The position numbers and the translations under genes are program-made. Of a DNA stretch of 19,839 bases, positions 1-8,875 are shown piece after piece (position 1 is the stretch's first letter; each line of letters opens with the position of its first letter). The notes beneath the pieces are model-generated. The model was not told the DNA's origin and did no database searches. It saw only the letters and a program-made list of their open reading frames with translations. Origin of the DNA: an uncultured Clostridia bacterium. GTDB taxonomy: Bacteria > Bacillota > Clostridia > Christensenellales > CAG-314. The stretch spans positions 1 to 19,839 of the forward strand of contig CAKQXG010000023.1 in NCBI GenBank assembly GCA_934281515.1, read 5' to 3'.

Positions 1-52
1 TCTTCGTCGTTTTGCCTCTAAATTTTTCCTTGCACAAACACGGTCAGATTTC

Positions 53-81
53 TTGAAAAATAGCCCGTCGTATGGTACTAT
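53..81 (+). promoter_or_regulatory. Possible promoter of the helicase-nuclease gene
   Basis: A TTGAAA box (53-58) is followed after exactly 17 bases by TACTAT (76-81), a fair sigma-A-like pair. It would give a leader of about 120 bases before the ATG at 207. The -10 box matches the consensus at only four of six positions, so this is a tentative call. Confidence 0.3.
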
Positions 82-143
82 GTAATGTAGATTACACGCA
101 AGCAATGCGACGTCGAAACAAACCGACATCGTGTTGCAATGTC

Positions 144-176
144 GTCGACAAGCGGCAAGCGATTTGCCTTGTCGAC
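144..176 (+). promoter_or_regulatory. Leader hairpin upstream of the helicase-nuclease gene
   Basis: GTCGACAAG (144-152) pairs perfectly with CTTGTCGAC (168-176). A further GCAA/TTGC pairing inside is separated by a two-base bulge. No T-run follows, so it is not an ordinary terminator. It sits about 30 bases before the start codon and could be an operator (it contains two GTCGAC palindromes) or an RNA structure in the leader. Its function is unknown. Confidence 0.35.
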
Positions 177-206
177 CATCGACGACACTATTTGAGGGCA
201 TGACTA

Positions 207-3200
207 ATGAACAAACAAAACCTTGACAAATGGGCAGAGTTGTTGCTCGACACGGGCAAACGCAACAATCTTGTAAACTTCCGCGATGTACGGGCAGCCA
301 CGGTAGACGTGTTGAAGCCCGACTTTGCCACGCTGTTTGACAAAGCCGACAACTCCGCCACGCTGGAAGTATTTATCCCCGGTCCACTTGACGAGCAGGG
401 CAACATACGTCGCAGGCGCAAAGGCGAGGACCTCGATTGCGAACTTACGCCCGACGGCATGCCCACGCGCGACAAATACATAGAGATGTATGCGCCCCGC
501 CTGAAGAAATCCAACCAGATACTTATCTACAACCCTTTTGCCAATCCGCTTGTGGCATTGCGCAACATCGGCAAACGCGCACGCTCCGCCATGGAGGAAA
601 CGGGCGTAAATATCGCCTACCTTGCGTTGGGGTTTGTCAATTGGCACGAAGGTCGCGGCGAAGGTCAACAATTCCGCGCGCCCGTGTTGCTGTGCCCGAT
701 TACGGTGGAAAACAATTCGCCCGTCGACCCGTACTACATCAGGTTTGCCGACGACATTGTACTAAACCCCACTTTTGCATTTAAGATGCAGAGCGAGTAC
801 GGCGTAAAGTTGCCCGAATACAAGGACGAATCGGCAACCAACTACCTTAAAAAGATTGCCGCGCTTGTGCGCCGCCTGGGTTGGACTGTGTCGCCCGAAG
901 CTAAAATAGGCGTGTTCAGCTTTCTGAAGATAAACATGTACCGCGACATCATGGACAACGCCGACGCAATAATAAACAACGTCAACGTACGCGCGTTAAA
1001 CGGAGAAGCGGTAGAATTTGCCTCGTCCACACCGCCGCAAAACACCGCCGCGCAGGATCGCGATATGCCCCAACCCGACTTTGCCGACGATATTGCCGAC
1101 AGCAGATACGAGTTGCACAACGTAGTCGACGCCGACTCCAGCCAAGCCGCCGCGGTACGCATGGCACGCGCAGGGCGCAGTTTTGTGTTGCAGGGTCCTC
1201 CGGGTACGGGCAAGAGCCAAACCATTACCAACATCATTTCGGAGTGCCTTGCATCCGGCAAAAAAGTACTGTTTGTATCGGAGAAACTCGCCGCGCTTAA
1301 CGTGGTATTTGACAAGTTGAAGGACGCAGGGTTGTCGGAGTTCTGTCTGGAACTGCACAGCCACAAAGCCAACAAAAAGGACGTAATAGAAGAACTGTGC
1401 ACCACTTTGCGCCTTGGCAAGACAAGCGTGTCATCACGCGCCGCCGACGAAACTGCAGCCAAACTGAACGCGCAAACGCAACTGGACAACTACGCAGAGG
1501 AACTGCACAAGCAACGCAAGGTTATCGACAAGAGCCTGTACGAGTTGTTTGAGATTGTTTCATCGCTACGCAACACCACTGACTTTCCTTGCAAGATGCC
1601 CGACCTGACAGACCGTGGCACCGACTACGTCAACGCCGTGTGCCAGTACATGTCGCAACTTGCGCAGTACCAACCCACCGTAGGCTACGACTACCGTCAA
1701 AACGTGTGGTACGGCTACCGCAACACCGAGACGGGCTATCAGGCGACATTTGCCGTGCGCAACAGATTGCTTGCCGTACAACAGCTATGCACACTGCTGA
1801 ACAAACTGTCGGCGCAGTTGACCGACATGTACCGCATTGCCGTCAACTCGATAAGCGACGCGGAGAAGTATCGCAAGTTTTTTAAAGCCATGGGGCGCAC
1901 AAAAGCGTTTACGCCCGAACTGTTGGACCTTGACGTCATCGACCAGACCCTTGGCTTACTTCGACAAATGAAGCAAGCCGCCGAAGCGATTGTCGCCGCA
2001 AGTGCCGAACTTGACGCAGAACACGACCAAACTGTGTACAAACTTGACGGCACCGAGTTGCACAAAAAACTCACTTTGCGACACACCAACGGTTTCGGCA
2101 GACTGTTTTCGTCGGATTACGGCAAGATACTTCGTTCCGTTGCAGCATGTCGCACAGACAGAAAAAAGCCCAAATATGCTCAAGCCGTACGCACCGCCGA
2201 ACTGCTTGCCACAGTACAACAACAAGGCGCGGTGTTTACAGAATTACAAAAGCAACTTGGCGACAGAATTGCCTGCTACAACGGACAAAGCACCGATTGG
2301 GACGGCGTGATTGCCGAATTGACCGACGCTCGCGAATTTATGCAAGGTTTGGACTTCGGCTCCATGCCGCACATGAGCAAACAAGCGTTTGCCGCCAAAA
2401 AAGACGAGTTTAACAATCTGGCAGGGTGGCTTGACGCGGCATTTTCCGACGAGGCCGACATCACAAGACTTGCCGACGACTTTGACGAAACGCAATTCGA
2501 CCTTACCCACGTCACGCTTGCCGCAACCTACGCAAAGGCAAACAACTGCCTTAACGCTACCGATCAGCTGGACAACTGGTGCCGTTTCCGCAGGCTTACG
2601 GACAAACTGACCGAGCTTGCCGCAATGGACTTTGTCAACGCCGCCATAGACGCGCGGTTGCCGCTTGCCGACCTTGCAAACATCTTCCGCAAACAGTTTT
2701 ACACGCTGTGGATAGACAAGGTTATCGCCGACTGCCCCACTTTGTCGCAATTGTCACGCATACCGCACGACAAGTTAGTGGAGACCTACGCCGAAAAAGA
2801 CCGCTTACAATTTGAAATAAACAAAGCGCAAGTAAAGGCAATACTGTCGGCGCAACGCCCCGATACGAGCATGATACCGCCGCGCAGTCAGATATCTGTT
2901 TTGTTGCGTGAAGGCGAAAAGAAACGCAAACAAAAGCCCGTGCGCCAACTGCTTGCCGAAACGTGGCAATTGACTCAAACGCTTAAACCGTGCTTTTTGA
3001 TGTCGCCGCTGTCCGTGTCCACCTTTTTGGGTCCGGAGATGACCTTTGACGTGGTTGTATTCGACGAAGCGTCGCAAATCTTTCCGCAAGACGCAGTAGG
3101 AGCAATCTACCGCGGCAAGCAACTTATCGTCGTGGGCGACGGGCAACAGATGCCGCCGAGCAACTTCTTTAACACCGTTGCCGACAGCGACGAGGACGCC

Positions 3201-4856
3201 AACGAGGACGACGATATTACCGATTTCGAGTCGATACTTGACCTATGCAGCACCGCACTGCCGCAACTGCGCCTAAAATGGCACTACCGCAGTCGCTTTG
3301 AGCAGTTGATTGCATTTTCCAACAAGAACTACTACGACAACGACCTTGTCACATTCCCTGCGGCGGAGCGCAACCGCAAAGGTTTCGGCGTGGACTACTA
3401 CTACGTAGACAGCGTGTTCGACCGCACAAGTCGCACCAACCGTGCCGAAGCCGAGTATGTCGTTGACCTTATCTTCGACAACATCAAGCGTTTTCCCGCG
3501 CGTAGTCTCGGCGTAGTAACATTCAGCGTGTCGCAACAAGACCTTGTTGACAAATTGCTGACTAAACGCCGCCAGGCAGACCCGTCGCACGACGATTTCT
3601 TCCGCGCGGACAAACCCGAACCGTTTTTCATCAAGAATCTTGAAACGGTACAAGGCGACGAGCGCGACACCATCATTCTTGACGTTGCCTACGGCAAGGA
3701 CGTGCAAGGCAAACTGTTGCACAACTTCGGACCGCTTAACCGTGCCGGGGGCGAACGCAGACTTAACGTTGCCGTAACGCGTGCCAAGTACAACGTACAG
3801 GTAGTATCGGGCATGCGTGCCACCGATATAGACCTTACCAAGACGCAATCTCGCGGAGTGCGCTTGTTGCGGGACTACCTGGACTACGCCGAAAACGGCA
3901 CCGCCGCCCTTACGCGTACACGCAAAGCCAATCCGTTTGAGCGCGTCGACCTTGATTTCGAAGCCGAAGTTGCCGAATTTTTGCGCAAGAAAGGCTTTGA
4001 CGTGGAAACAAACGTCGGTTGCTCCGACTTCCGCGTGGACATTGCCGTACGTTTGCCCCGTAGCAACACCTACGCCATTGCAATCGAGTGCGACGGCGCA
4101 AGCTACCACGCGACATCCGCCGCACGTGACCGCGACCGCCTACGCAAAGATATACTCGAGCGCATGGGTTGGCACTACTATCGCGTGTGGTCGACAGACT
4201 GGTTCCGCAACAAATCCATCGAGCAGGACCGACTTGTCGAAGCCGTGGCGCAAGCCGTATCCAAAGCAAAAAGCAACGCCGCAGTGACCGCCGTATCGTC
4301 ACGCGACAACTTTGAAATGGCAGTGCCGCAAAAGCAGTTACAGTTGCCGGTGTACGTTTATGCCGACGTCAACGACCTTATCGACAAGTATGGCTCTGAC
4401 TTCCGCCAGTTTGTAAAAGCCGTGCTTGCCGTGGAAGCACCGATATCCGAGGAAATCTTTGTCAAGCGCATAGTACGTGTGTTCGGACGGGAAAAAGTAA
4501 CCCAAGCCGTAAACGACGAATGGACAAAACGTATGCGCGGCTGCGCCAAGGACGGTATCATACGCAAGAAAGGCTTCCTGTACCTTGCCGAACACCCCGA
4601 GTATCGCCTACGCACACCTGCCGAAGGCGAAAAGCAACGTAACGTTGCCGACATTGCCATCGAGGAATTAGCCGCAGGCATTGTCGAAGTGGTCAGACAC
4701 TTTGTTGCTGTGGACAAAACGCAGTTGTACAACTTTATTGCGCAACAACTAGGATACACACGCGCAGGCGACGCCATGACCGCACGACTTAACGAAGCCT
4801 TTGCTACGGTTAAGAAACTATTTGTCATCGACGACAACGTTGTAAGTCTGAAGTGA
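207..4856 (+). CDS. DUF4011 / SF1 helicase / Vsr-like nuclease / DUF3320 protein (Hhe-like)
   Basis: This 1549-residue multidomain protein probably unwinds and cuts nucleic acid. In order it has a DUF4011-like N-terminus (about 1-110), a superfamily 1 helicase core split by a long insert, a Vsr/MTES_1575-like nuclease, and a DUF3320-like C-terminus (about 1400-1460). Visible helicase motifs are Walker A GPPGTGKS (330-337), Walker B VVFDEAS (950-956), GDGQQMPP (977-984), WHYRS (1025-1029), VQGDERD (1148-1154) and NVAVTRAK (1187-1194). The nuclease shows D1278, E1294-C-D-G and Y1300-H1301, followed by an R-D-R stretch. This order matches the single-protein antiphage family called Hhe (helicase, DUF4011, Vsr). 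A defence role is inferred from architecture only; a repair role is possible. The ATG at 207 has a weak GAGG about ten bases upstream. The gene stands alone, converging on the GH3 gene. All key motifs appear intact. Confidence 0.9.
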   Translation: MNKQNLDKWAELLLDTGKRNNLVNFRDVRAATVDVLKPDFATLFDKADNSATLEVFIPGPLDEQGNIRRRRKGEDLDCELTPDGMPTRDKYIEMYAPRLKKSNQILIYNPFANPLVALRNIGKRARSAMEETGVNIAYLALGFVNWHEGRGEGQQFRAPVLLCPITVENNSPVDPYYIRFADDIVLNPTFAFKMQSEYGVKLPEYKDESATNYLKKIAALVRRLGWTVSPEAKIGVFSFLKINMYRDIMDNADAIINNVNVRALNGEAVEFASSTPPQNTAAQDRDMPQPDFADDIADSRYELHNVVDADSSQAAAVRMARAGRSFVLQGPPGTGKSQTITNIISECLASGKKVLFVSEKLAALNVVFDKLKDAGLSEFCLELHSHKANKKDVIEELCTTLRLGKTSVSSRAADETAAKLNAQTQLDNYAEELHKQRKVIDKSLYELFEIVSSLRNTTDFPCKMPDLTDRGTDYVNAVCQYMSQLAQYQPTVGYDYRQNVWYGYRNTETGYQATFAVRNRLLAVQQLCTLLNKLSAQLTDMYRIAVNSISDAEKYRKFFKAMGRTKAFTPELLDLDVIDQTLGLLRQMKQAAEAIVAASAELDAEHDQTVYKLDGTELHKKLTLRHTNGFGRLFSSDYGKILRSVAACRTDRKKPKYAQAVRTAELLATVQQQGAVFTELQKQLGDRIACYNGQSTDWDGVIAELTDAREFMQGLDFGSMPHMSKQAFAAKKDEFNNLAGWLDAAFSDEADITRLADDFDETQFDLTHVTLAATYAKANNCLNATDQLDNWCRFRRLTDKLTELAAMDFVNAAIDARLPLADLANIFRKQFYTLWIDKVIADCPTLSQLSRIPHDKLVETYAEKDRLQFEINKAQVKAILSAQRPDTSMIPPRSQISVLLREGEKKRKQKPVRQLLAETWQLTQTLKPCFLMSPLSVSTFLGPEMTFDVVVFDEASQIFPQDAVGAIYRGKQLIVVGDGQQMPPSNFFNTVADSDEDANEDDDITDFESILDLCSTALPQLRLKWHYRSRFEQLIAFSNKNYYDNDLVTFPAAERNRKGFGVDYYYVDSVFDRTSRTNRAEAEYVVDLIFDNIKRFPARSLGVVTFSVSQQDLVDKLLTKRRQADPSHDDFFRADKPEPFFIKNLETVQGDERDTIILDVAYGKDVQGKLLHNFGPLNRAGGERRLNVAVTRAKYNVQVVSGMRATDIDLTKTQSRGVRLLRDYLDYAENGTAALTRTRKANPFERVDLDFEAEVAEFLRKKGFDVETNVGCSDFRVDIAVRLPRSNTYAIAIECDGASYHATSAARDRDRLRKDILERMGWHYYRVWSTDWFRNKSIEQDRLVEAVAQAVSKAKSNAAVTAVSSRDNFEMAVPQKQLQLPVYVYADVNDLIDKYGSDFRQFVKAVLAVEAPISEEIFVKRIVRVFGREKVTQAVNDEWTKRMRGCAKDGIIRKKGFLYLAEHPEYRLRTPAEGEKQRNVADIAIEELAAGIVEVVRHFVAVDKTQLYNFIAQQLGYTRAGDAMTARLNEAFATVKKLFVIDDNVVSLK

Positions 4857-4881
4857 TTTTTGAAGTGGGATATGTGTTTGG

Positions 4882-4919
4882 GGGGAGGGAAAACTTTTTG
4901 AAAAGAGTTTTCCCTCCCC
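4882..4919 (+). repeat. 14-bp G/C-rich hairpin after the helicase-nuclease gene
   Basis: GGGGAGGGAAAACT (4882-4895) pairs without mismatch with AGTTTTCCCTCCCC (4906-4919) around a ten-base loop. It begins 25 bases after the stop codon. The right arm is not followed by a T-run, so it may act as an mRNA 3'-end stabiliser or a dispersed palindromic repeat rather than a classical terminator. Confidence 0.5.
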
Positions 4920-5033
4920 GCACCCCACCCTTGCAAAAACTTTGAGTAGTTAAAAGTATGGTGAAAAAACATTTTCGATGAAAAGTTTTTCGTATCCTTT
5001 TCCTAAATTTTTTTAGATTTGTAAAATATAAAA

Positions 5034-5075
5034 AACGCATACATGTCGACAAAAAGTCGATACGTATGCGTTTTT
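5034..5075. terminator. Bidirectional intrinsic terminator (repeat copy 1)
   Basis: CGCATACATGTCGAC (5036-5050) pairs with GTCGATACGTATGCG (5056-5070) around an AAAAA loop, with one mismatch and one G-U pair. T5 follows on the plus strand and the 5' A-run gives a T-run on the minus strand. It can therefore end transcripts from both convergent genes. The right arm recurs at 11218 and 15815. Confidence 0.8.
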
Positions 5076-5094
5076 CAATTACACACACTACGGA

Positions 5095-5124
5095 CTTTAC
5101 CGTCCGAAAAATCGGACGGTAAAG
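5095..5124. repeat. Perfect 13-bp hairpin in the convergent gap
   Basis: CTTTACCGTCCGA (5095-5107) pairs perfectly with TCGGACGGTAAAG (5112-5124) around AAAA. It is followed only by TTTGATT on the plus strand. CGGAC (5091-5095) can instead pair with GTCCG (5102-5106), which would break the long stem. It lies about 100 bases past the GH3 stop and may be a second 3'-end structure for that gene. Confidence 0.5.
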
Positions 5125-5223
5125 TTTGATTCAAACGCAGTGAGTTTATACAACAGCTAAAAGTATTCGTTTTAACGTACTGTCCGTCATGCAGATAGTT
5201 TTATATGTTTGCCTGACGAGCGT

Positions 5224-8085
5224 TTATTCCACAACCACTGCAGATTTTTTCTTTTTCACCGCCTTTACAAGGGACAGTGTAATAAATGTTACGCCCACCA
5301 CCGCGGCTACACCGACAACAACGTCACCGACGATAAGCCAAATTTGCCATGGAGCCAGCACTTCTACAATAATAGTCGAAGACTTAAGTCCGTTTATCGC
5401 ATTGGAATTAGCAACCGCATACAAAATGTTTTTGGACGCATTGCGCAGATAAGTCATCCACATTGCGTTTGACGCATAGCCTTCAATCTCCCACAACGTA
5501 TTGTCCGTACACAACATCATGTCAACGCCTGCATACAACGTGGGTTTGAGGTCCGCTATCGTGGAAGAGTAAAAACTTGCCTGATCGGTGATTACCATGC
5601 CTTCAAAATTCCACTCGCCGCGCAAAATGTCTGTCATCAACGCTTTGGAATGTCCTACCCAAGTGGTACCGATTCTGTTCATTGCTGCCATGATACCGTG
5701 ACAACGACCTTGTTCCACCGTAATTTGGAATGGTTTGAGATACACTTCTCTGGCGGCTTGTTCGTTAGTAAACGTGCTTACCGACGAACGGTTTGTCTCT
5801 TGGTCGTTGAAAGCGAAGTGCTTGACATAGGCATACAATCCTTTGGACTCGCAACCTTTTACCGTTGCCGCGCCAAACATACCGCTGATAAACCCGTCTT
5901 CGGAGTAGTACTCGAAATTTCTGCCTGCAAACGGAGTTCTGTGTATATTCATACTAGGCGCATACCAACCGCTCGTAGATGTGTACAAACCGTCCTCACC
6001 GACCAACTCACCGATACGCTGTGCCATTTCCAGATTCCATGTGGAGGCAATTACGCATTCAACAGGATAACCGAAAGCACCCTTACCGCCGACAAGCGTC
6101 GAAGATATACCTGCAGGACCGTCCTTGTCTATTGTAGAGGGTTTGCTGATGCTTTCAACGATCTGTGTCTGATAACCGCCAACGCGTACAAGATTGTACA
6201 TTTCATTTGCGCTCATTTGATTCAACAGCACGTCCCACAACGCGTCGTCGTAGGATCTGCCGGTCAGGTTTACAAGCGAAATTCTTCCGTATTCTTCACT
6301 GATAGTTTCCGTAAGCGGCATTGTGTAGTCCGAAGACTCCTGTACTTGCGGAGCAGCAATATCCGCCTTGATCTTGTCGGTAAGCTCACCCGTATATGTT
6401 ACGGGGAATGTACCCGTCCAGTCGTTTCGGGTCATGTACTTGACAGTATTGTCGTAGTAAGACAAATCTCCCTTAGCCAGTTGATTTGTCACATTACCGC
6501 CCGATACGCTTGTAGCGTATGTCGTTGCGTCGAAACTCTTTTGTTCGTATTGCTTGACAAACGAAGCGTCGCCGTTGTAATCCATTCCGTCGGCTGTTGT
6601 TTTACCCTTGGTTGCAAGGATATTGTTAAGCGCATTGTGCGCGTCCGTACCCAATGCAAAGTAGTAGGTTCCTGCGTCCACTACGTATGTCTTTGCCGAA
6701 GTGTAGTCGTACGCGGCAAGACAACTCTTGTCCACTGTAATTGTGACGGTTTGGCTCTTTGTGGGGGCAATCTCATTGGTTTTTGCAAATCCGACAAGCT
6801 CAACAGAAGCCTTTTCTACCTTATTTGTCTTGTCGTACTCCGTGTACGGCGATTGCATGTATACTTCCACTACGTCTTTGCCCGCACGAGTACCGTTGTT
6901 TGTCACCTTTACGGAAAATTCGAACGAATCGGCGTTTTCCTTCATTTTGTAGTCGGAGTATTGGAATGTGGTATAACTCAAACCATATCCGAATGGAAAT
7001 TGTACTTGCTGTTTGTAATCGAAGTCGCCTGCATTGCCCTGACCGAGCACGTAGTCTTCGTAACGCGTTTCGTAGTACTTGTATCCGACATAGATGCCCT
7101 CTGCGTAAAATACATACGCAACCTTATCTCTGCCTGTACCCCATGCCGTTCCGCCAAAGTTTTGCATTGCCGGAGAAGCAAGCGCGTCAACCGCATATGT
7201 GTCAACAAGTCTGCCGGACGGCGCAAGGTCACCTTTCATCATTTTAGGTATTGCATTGATACCGTACTGTCCGCCTGCACCTATCCACAAACAAGCGTCA
7301 ACGTCGATTTCTTCAAGTTCGTTAAGCTCCATTGCGTTGAGCGTGTTAAGTAGCACTATTACTTTGTTAAAAGATTGCTTTGCAAGCCTGATAAGATCCA
7401 ACTCGTTATCGGACAACTGCAAAGAGTGTTTGTTTTCGTTTTCCGAAGTAACGAGAGACAGATCGCTGCCTTCCATACCCGTTCTGCCGATTACGACAAT
7501 AGCTGCGTCGCTGTATGCGGAGAACGTGCTCTTTATCGAATCTGTAAATATAGATACAGGCGCTTCGCCTACAGTATACGAACCGGATCTGGCAGCCCTG
7601 CGATAAGCCGAACCTTCGCCATTGCTATACAAATCCCACACGGTTGGGTTGACGCTTATTTCATAGTTTTCGAAAGCTTCTTTCAATGTGGGCACGCCAA
7701 GCGTAGAAATGGAACCTGCGCCTGCGCCTCCGTACTGAAAGTCGATCGACGTAGTACCAAGTAGTGTAATGCTCTTCATTGTCGACATCGGAAGGGCATT
7801 GTTTTTGTTGATAAGCAGTACCGATCCCTCCGACTGGATACTTTCGGCATATTGCTTTTGAGCACGCAACAAAGCACGCGCACTGGAAAACTCCGATTTA
7901 AACACATCTTCCACCGTTTCGTCAGGGTCGACGTCGACAACCTTGTCAGTTCTTTGATTAAGGTGTGTGGTAATGATTGCTGCGTAACGCACCGCATAGG
8001 TGTTGCCTATTATCAACGCAACAAGCAAAATTGCTATTACGGCGTAAAGCACGGATGAAACAATGATTTTTGATTTCGTTTTCAT
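5224..8085 (-). CDS. Membrane-anchored GH3 glycosidase (beta-glucosidase-like), permuted domain order
   Basis: This 953-residue protein probably hydrolyses terminal beta-linked sugars at the cell surface. The usual GH3 domain order is swapped. After an N-terminal membrane helix (about 7-27) comes the alpha/beta sandwich domain (from about 75). An FnIII-like domain follows FPFGYGLSYT (about 366) and extends to about 480. The TIM-barrel domain comes last (about 600-880). Barrel hallmarks are DGPAGI (about 656), KHFAFNDQETNR (about 755) and GMVITDQ, whose D834 is the expected nucleophile. E205 in MEGSDL is the candidate acid/base. A second helix (about 911-941) and a Lys-rich tail end the protein, so both ends appear membrane-held. 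Permuted GH3 enzymes are known from Ruminococcus and Butyrivibrio. The ATG has AAGGAG upstream, and this Shine-Dalgarno overlaps the stop codon of the preceding lipoprotein gene, which suggests translational coupling. The substrate cannot be read from sequence. Confidence 0.9.
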   Translation of the reverse strand: MKTKSKIIVSSVLYAVIAILLVALIIGNTYAVRYAAIITTHLNQRTDKVVDVDPDETVEDVFKSEFSSARALLRAQKQYAESIQSEGSVLLINKNNALPMSTMKSITLLGTTSIDFQYGGAGAGSISTLGVPTLKEAFENYEISVNPTVWDLYSNGEGSAYRRAARSGSYTVGEAPVSIFTDSIKSTFSAYSDAAIVVIGRTGMEGSDLSLVTSENENKHSLQLSDNELDLIRLAKQSFNKVIVLLNTLNAMELNELEEIDVDACLWIGAGGQYGINAIPKMMKGDLAPSGRLVDTYAVDALASPAMQNFGGTAWGTGRDKVAYVFYAEGIYVGYKYYETRYEDYVLGQGNAGDFDYKQQVQFPFGYGLSYTTFQYSDYKMKENADSFEFSVKVTNNGTRAGKDVVEVYMQSPYTEYDKTNKVEKASVELVGFAKTNEIAPTKSQTVTITVDKSCLAAYDYTSAKTYVVDAGTYYFALGTDAHNALNNILATKGKTTADGMDYNGDASFVKQYEQKSFDATTYATSVSGGNVTNQLAKGDLSYYDNTVKYMTRNDWTGTFPVTYTGELTDKIKADIAAPQVQESSDYTMPLTETISEEYGRISLVNLTGRSYDDALWDVLLNQMSANEMYNLVRVGGYQTQIVESISKPSTIDKDGPAGISSTLVGGKGAFGYPVECVIASTWNLEMAQRIGELVGEDGLYTSTSGWYAPSMNIHRTPFAGRNFEYYSEDGFISGMFGAATVKGCESKGLYAYVKHFAFNDQETNRSSVSTFTNEQAAREVYLKPFQITVEQGRCHGIMAAMNRIGTTWVGHSKALMTDILRGEWNFEGMVITDQASFYSSTIADLKPTLYAGVDMMLCTDNTLWEIEGYASNAMWMTYLRNASKNILYAVANSNAINGLKSSTIIVEVLAPWQIWLIVGDVVVGVAAVVGVTFITLSLVKAVKKKKSAVVVE

Positions 8086-8095
8086 TTTACTCTCC

Positions 8096-8842
8096 TTATT
8101 CGGGTATATACGAAATTGTAAAGGGCATATTCATGCCTACATTCATGGTTACCGACAAGCTATATGTGTTGGTACTTTTTTCGTAGGTGCTGACTACAGG
8201 GTCGGACGAATCACTGAAAAGGAAAGTATATTCGTTTGTTTCCTGATTGTACGAATACGTGCCCGATCTGCTAGGTACAGCAATAAGCGGACAACTGCCC
8301 ACGCAAGAGAATGTCAAATCCTCAAAACAAGTCAGAATGATGTCTACCGTCGTCATGCCAAACACATCCACACCGGTTGCCGAAAACTCAAACGGTTCGA
8401 ATCCCCAGCCTTCGCCGTCATACTTAAAGTCACCTGCCGAACCGCGGAAAGCAACCTTTGTCTTGCCGATTGCGCTACCGAGATTCATTTCGTAGGTAAA
8501 GTAAAACTCGTTGGTTACCTCATCGAACTTGACATTTTTAGTTGTCCAATACGCATCGTCAAAAGTAAGTGTATAACCTTTGCCTTCGGTAAATTTCCAT
8601 TCACCCCAAAGATACTCCATGTCTTCACCGACCGTTTCGATAAAGAATTCGTTGTCGGCTTCTACACCATTAAGATGAAACGTATAGTTTTTTTCGCCAA
8701 TCGTGCCGCTACCGCTTAAAGAGAATACATAACTCGGTTCCTCTTCCTGTTGCTGTGGCGCACATGCCGTCAGCAAACACAACGCGGCGAAAACGGTCAC
8801 GACCGTAACGCATGCAAGTAATGTTGAGCAAATTTTTTTCAT
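8096..8842 (-). CDS. Lipoprotein of unknown function, co-transcribed with the GH3 gene
   Basis: The product is 248 residues with a lipoprotein signal peptide: MKK, a hydrophobic stretch, then the lipobox LLTAC with Cys27 as the lipidation site. The mature part starts with a Gln/Glu-rich linker. It is rich in short Tyr/Thr/Phe strands, so it is probably all-beta, but I recognise no family. The start was placed at 8842 because AAGGAGTG lies eight bases upstream and the signal peptide begins there. An in-frame upstream start at 8923 would add a non-signal-like extension. Only ten bases separate it from the GH3 start, and its TAA stop is part of the GH3 ribosome-binding site. It may bind substrate for, or assist, the GH3 enzyme, but that is inference from position. 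The leader contains a hairpin hiding the Shine-Dalgarno. Confidence 0.8.
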   Translation of the reverse strand: MKKICSTLLACVTVVTVFAALCLLTACAPQQQEEEPSYVFSLSGSGTIGEKNYTFHLNGVEADNEFFIETVGEDMEYLWGEWKFTEGKGYTLTFDDAYWTTKNVKFDEVTNEFYFTYEMNLGSAIGKTKVAFRGSAGDFKYDGEGWGFEPFEFSATGVDVFGMTTVDIILTCFEDLTFSCVGSCPLIAVPSRSGTYSYNQETNEYTFLFSDSSDPVVSTYEKSTNTYSLSVTMNVGMNMPFTISYIPE

Positions 8843-8875
8843 AAAAAAAACACTCCTTGTAGTTGATACAAGGAG
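8843..8875 (-). promoter_or_regulatory. Shine-Dalgarno-sequestering hairpin / possible attenuator
   Basis: On the minus strand CTCCTTGTA (8875-8867) pairs perfectly with TACAAGGAG (8861-8853) around five bases. The second arm is the lipoprotein gene's ribosome-binding site. It is followed by TG and eight T residues (8850-8843) ending at the ATG. The same fold could thus block ribosome access and act as a weak intrinsic terminator. A second anti-Shine-Dalgarno (ACTCCTTG, 8907-8900) offers a competing pairing. Confidence 0.55.

Larger units (their letters stand above)
4857..5223. other. Non-coding gap between convergent genes, with three hairpins
   Basis: These 367 bases separate the 3' ends of the helicase-nuclease gene (+) and the GH3 gene (-). 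They hold a G-rich 14-bp hairpin, a bidirectional terminator and a perfect 13-bp hairpin, each listed separately. No open reading frame with a ribosome-binding site is seen, and the remainder is AT-rich. Confidence 0.7.

Noticed and set aside
2..85. Tail of an upstream plus-strand gene
   Set aside because: The frame is open for only 27 codons with no recognisable protein pattern, and a promoter-like pair overlaps it.
3273..4109. 278-codon minus-strand frame inside the helicase-nuclease gene
   Set aside because: It is a shadow of helicase motifs and the nuclease domain, with no start signal and low-complexity Val-rich product.
4857..5223. CRISPR array or small gene in the long convergent gap
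   Set aside because: The repeats are three unrelated hairpins without regular spacing, and no frame has a start signal.
5650..7353. 567-codon open frame on the plus strand opposite the GH3 gene
   Set aside because: It lies wholly opposite a well-supported GH3 gene, has no ribosome-binding site, and its Cys/Arg/Val-rich product has no domain pattern.
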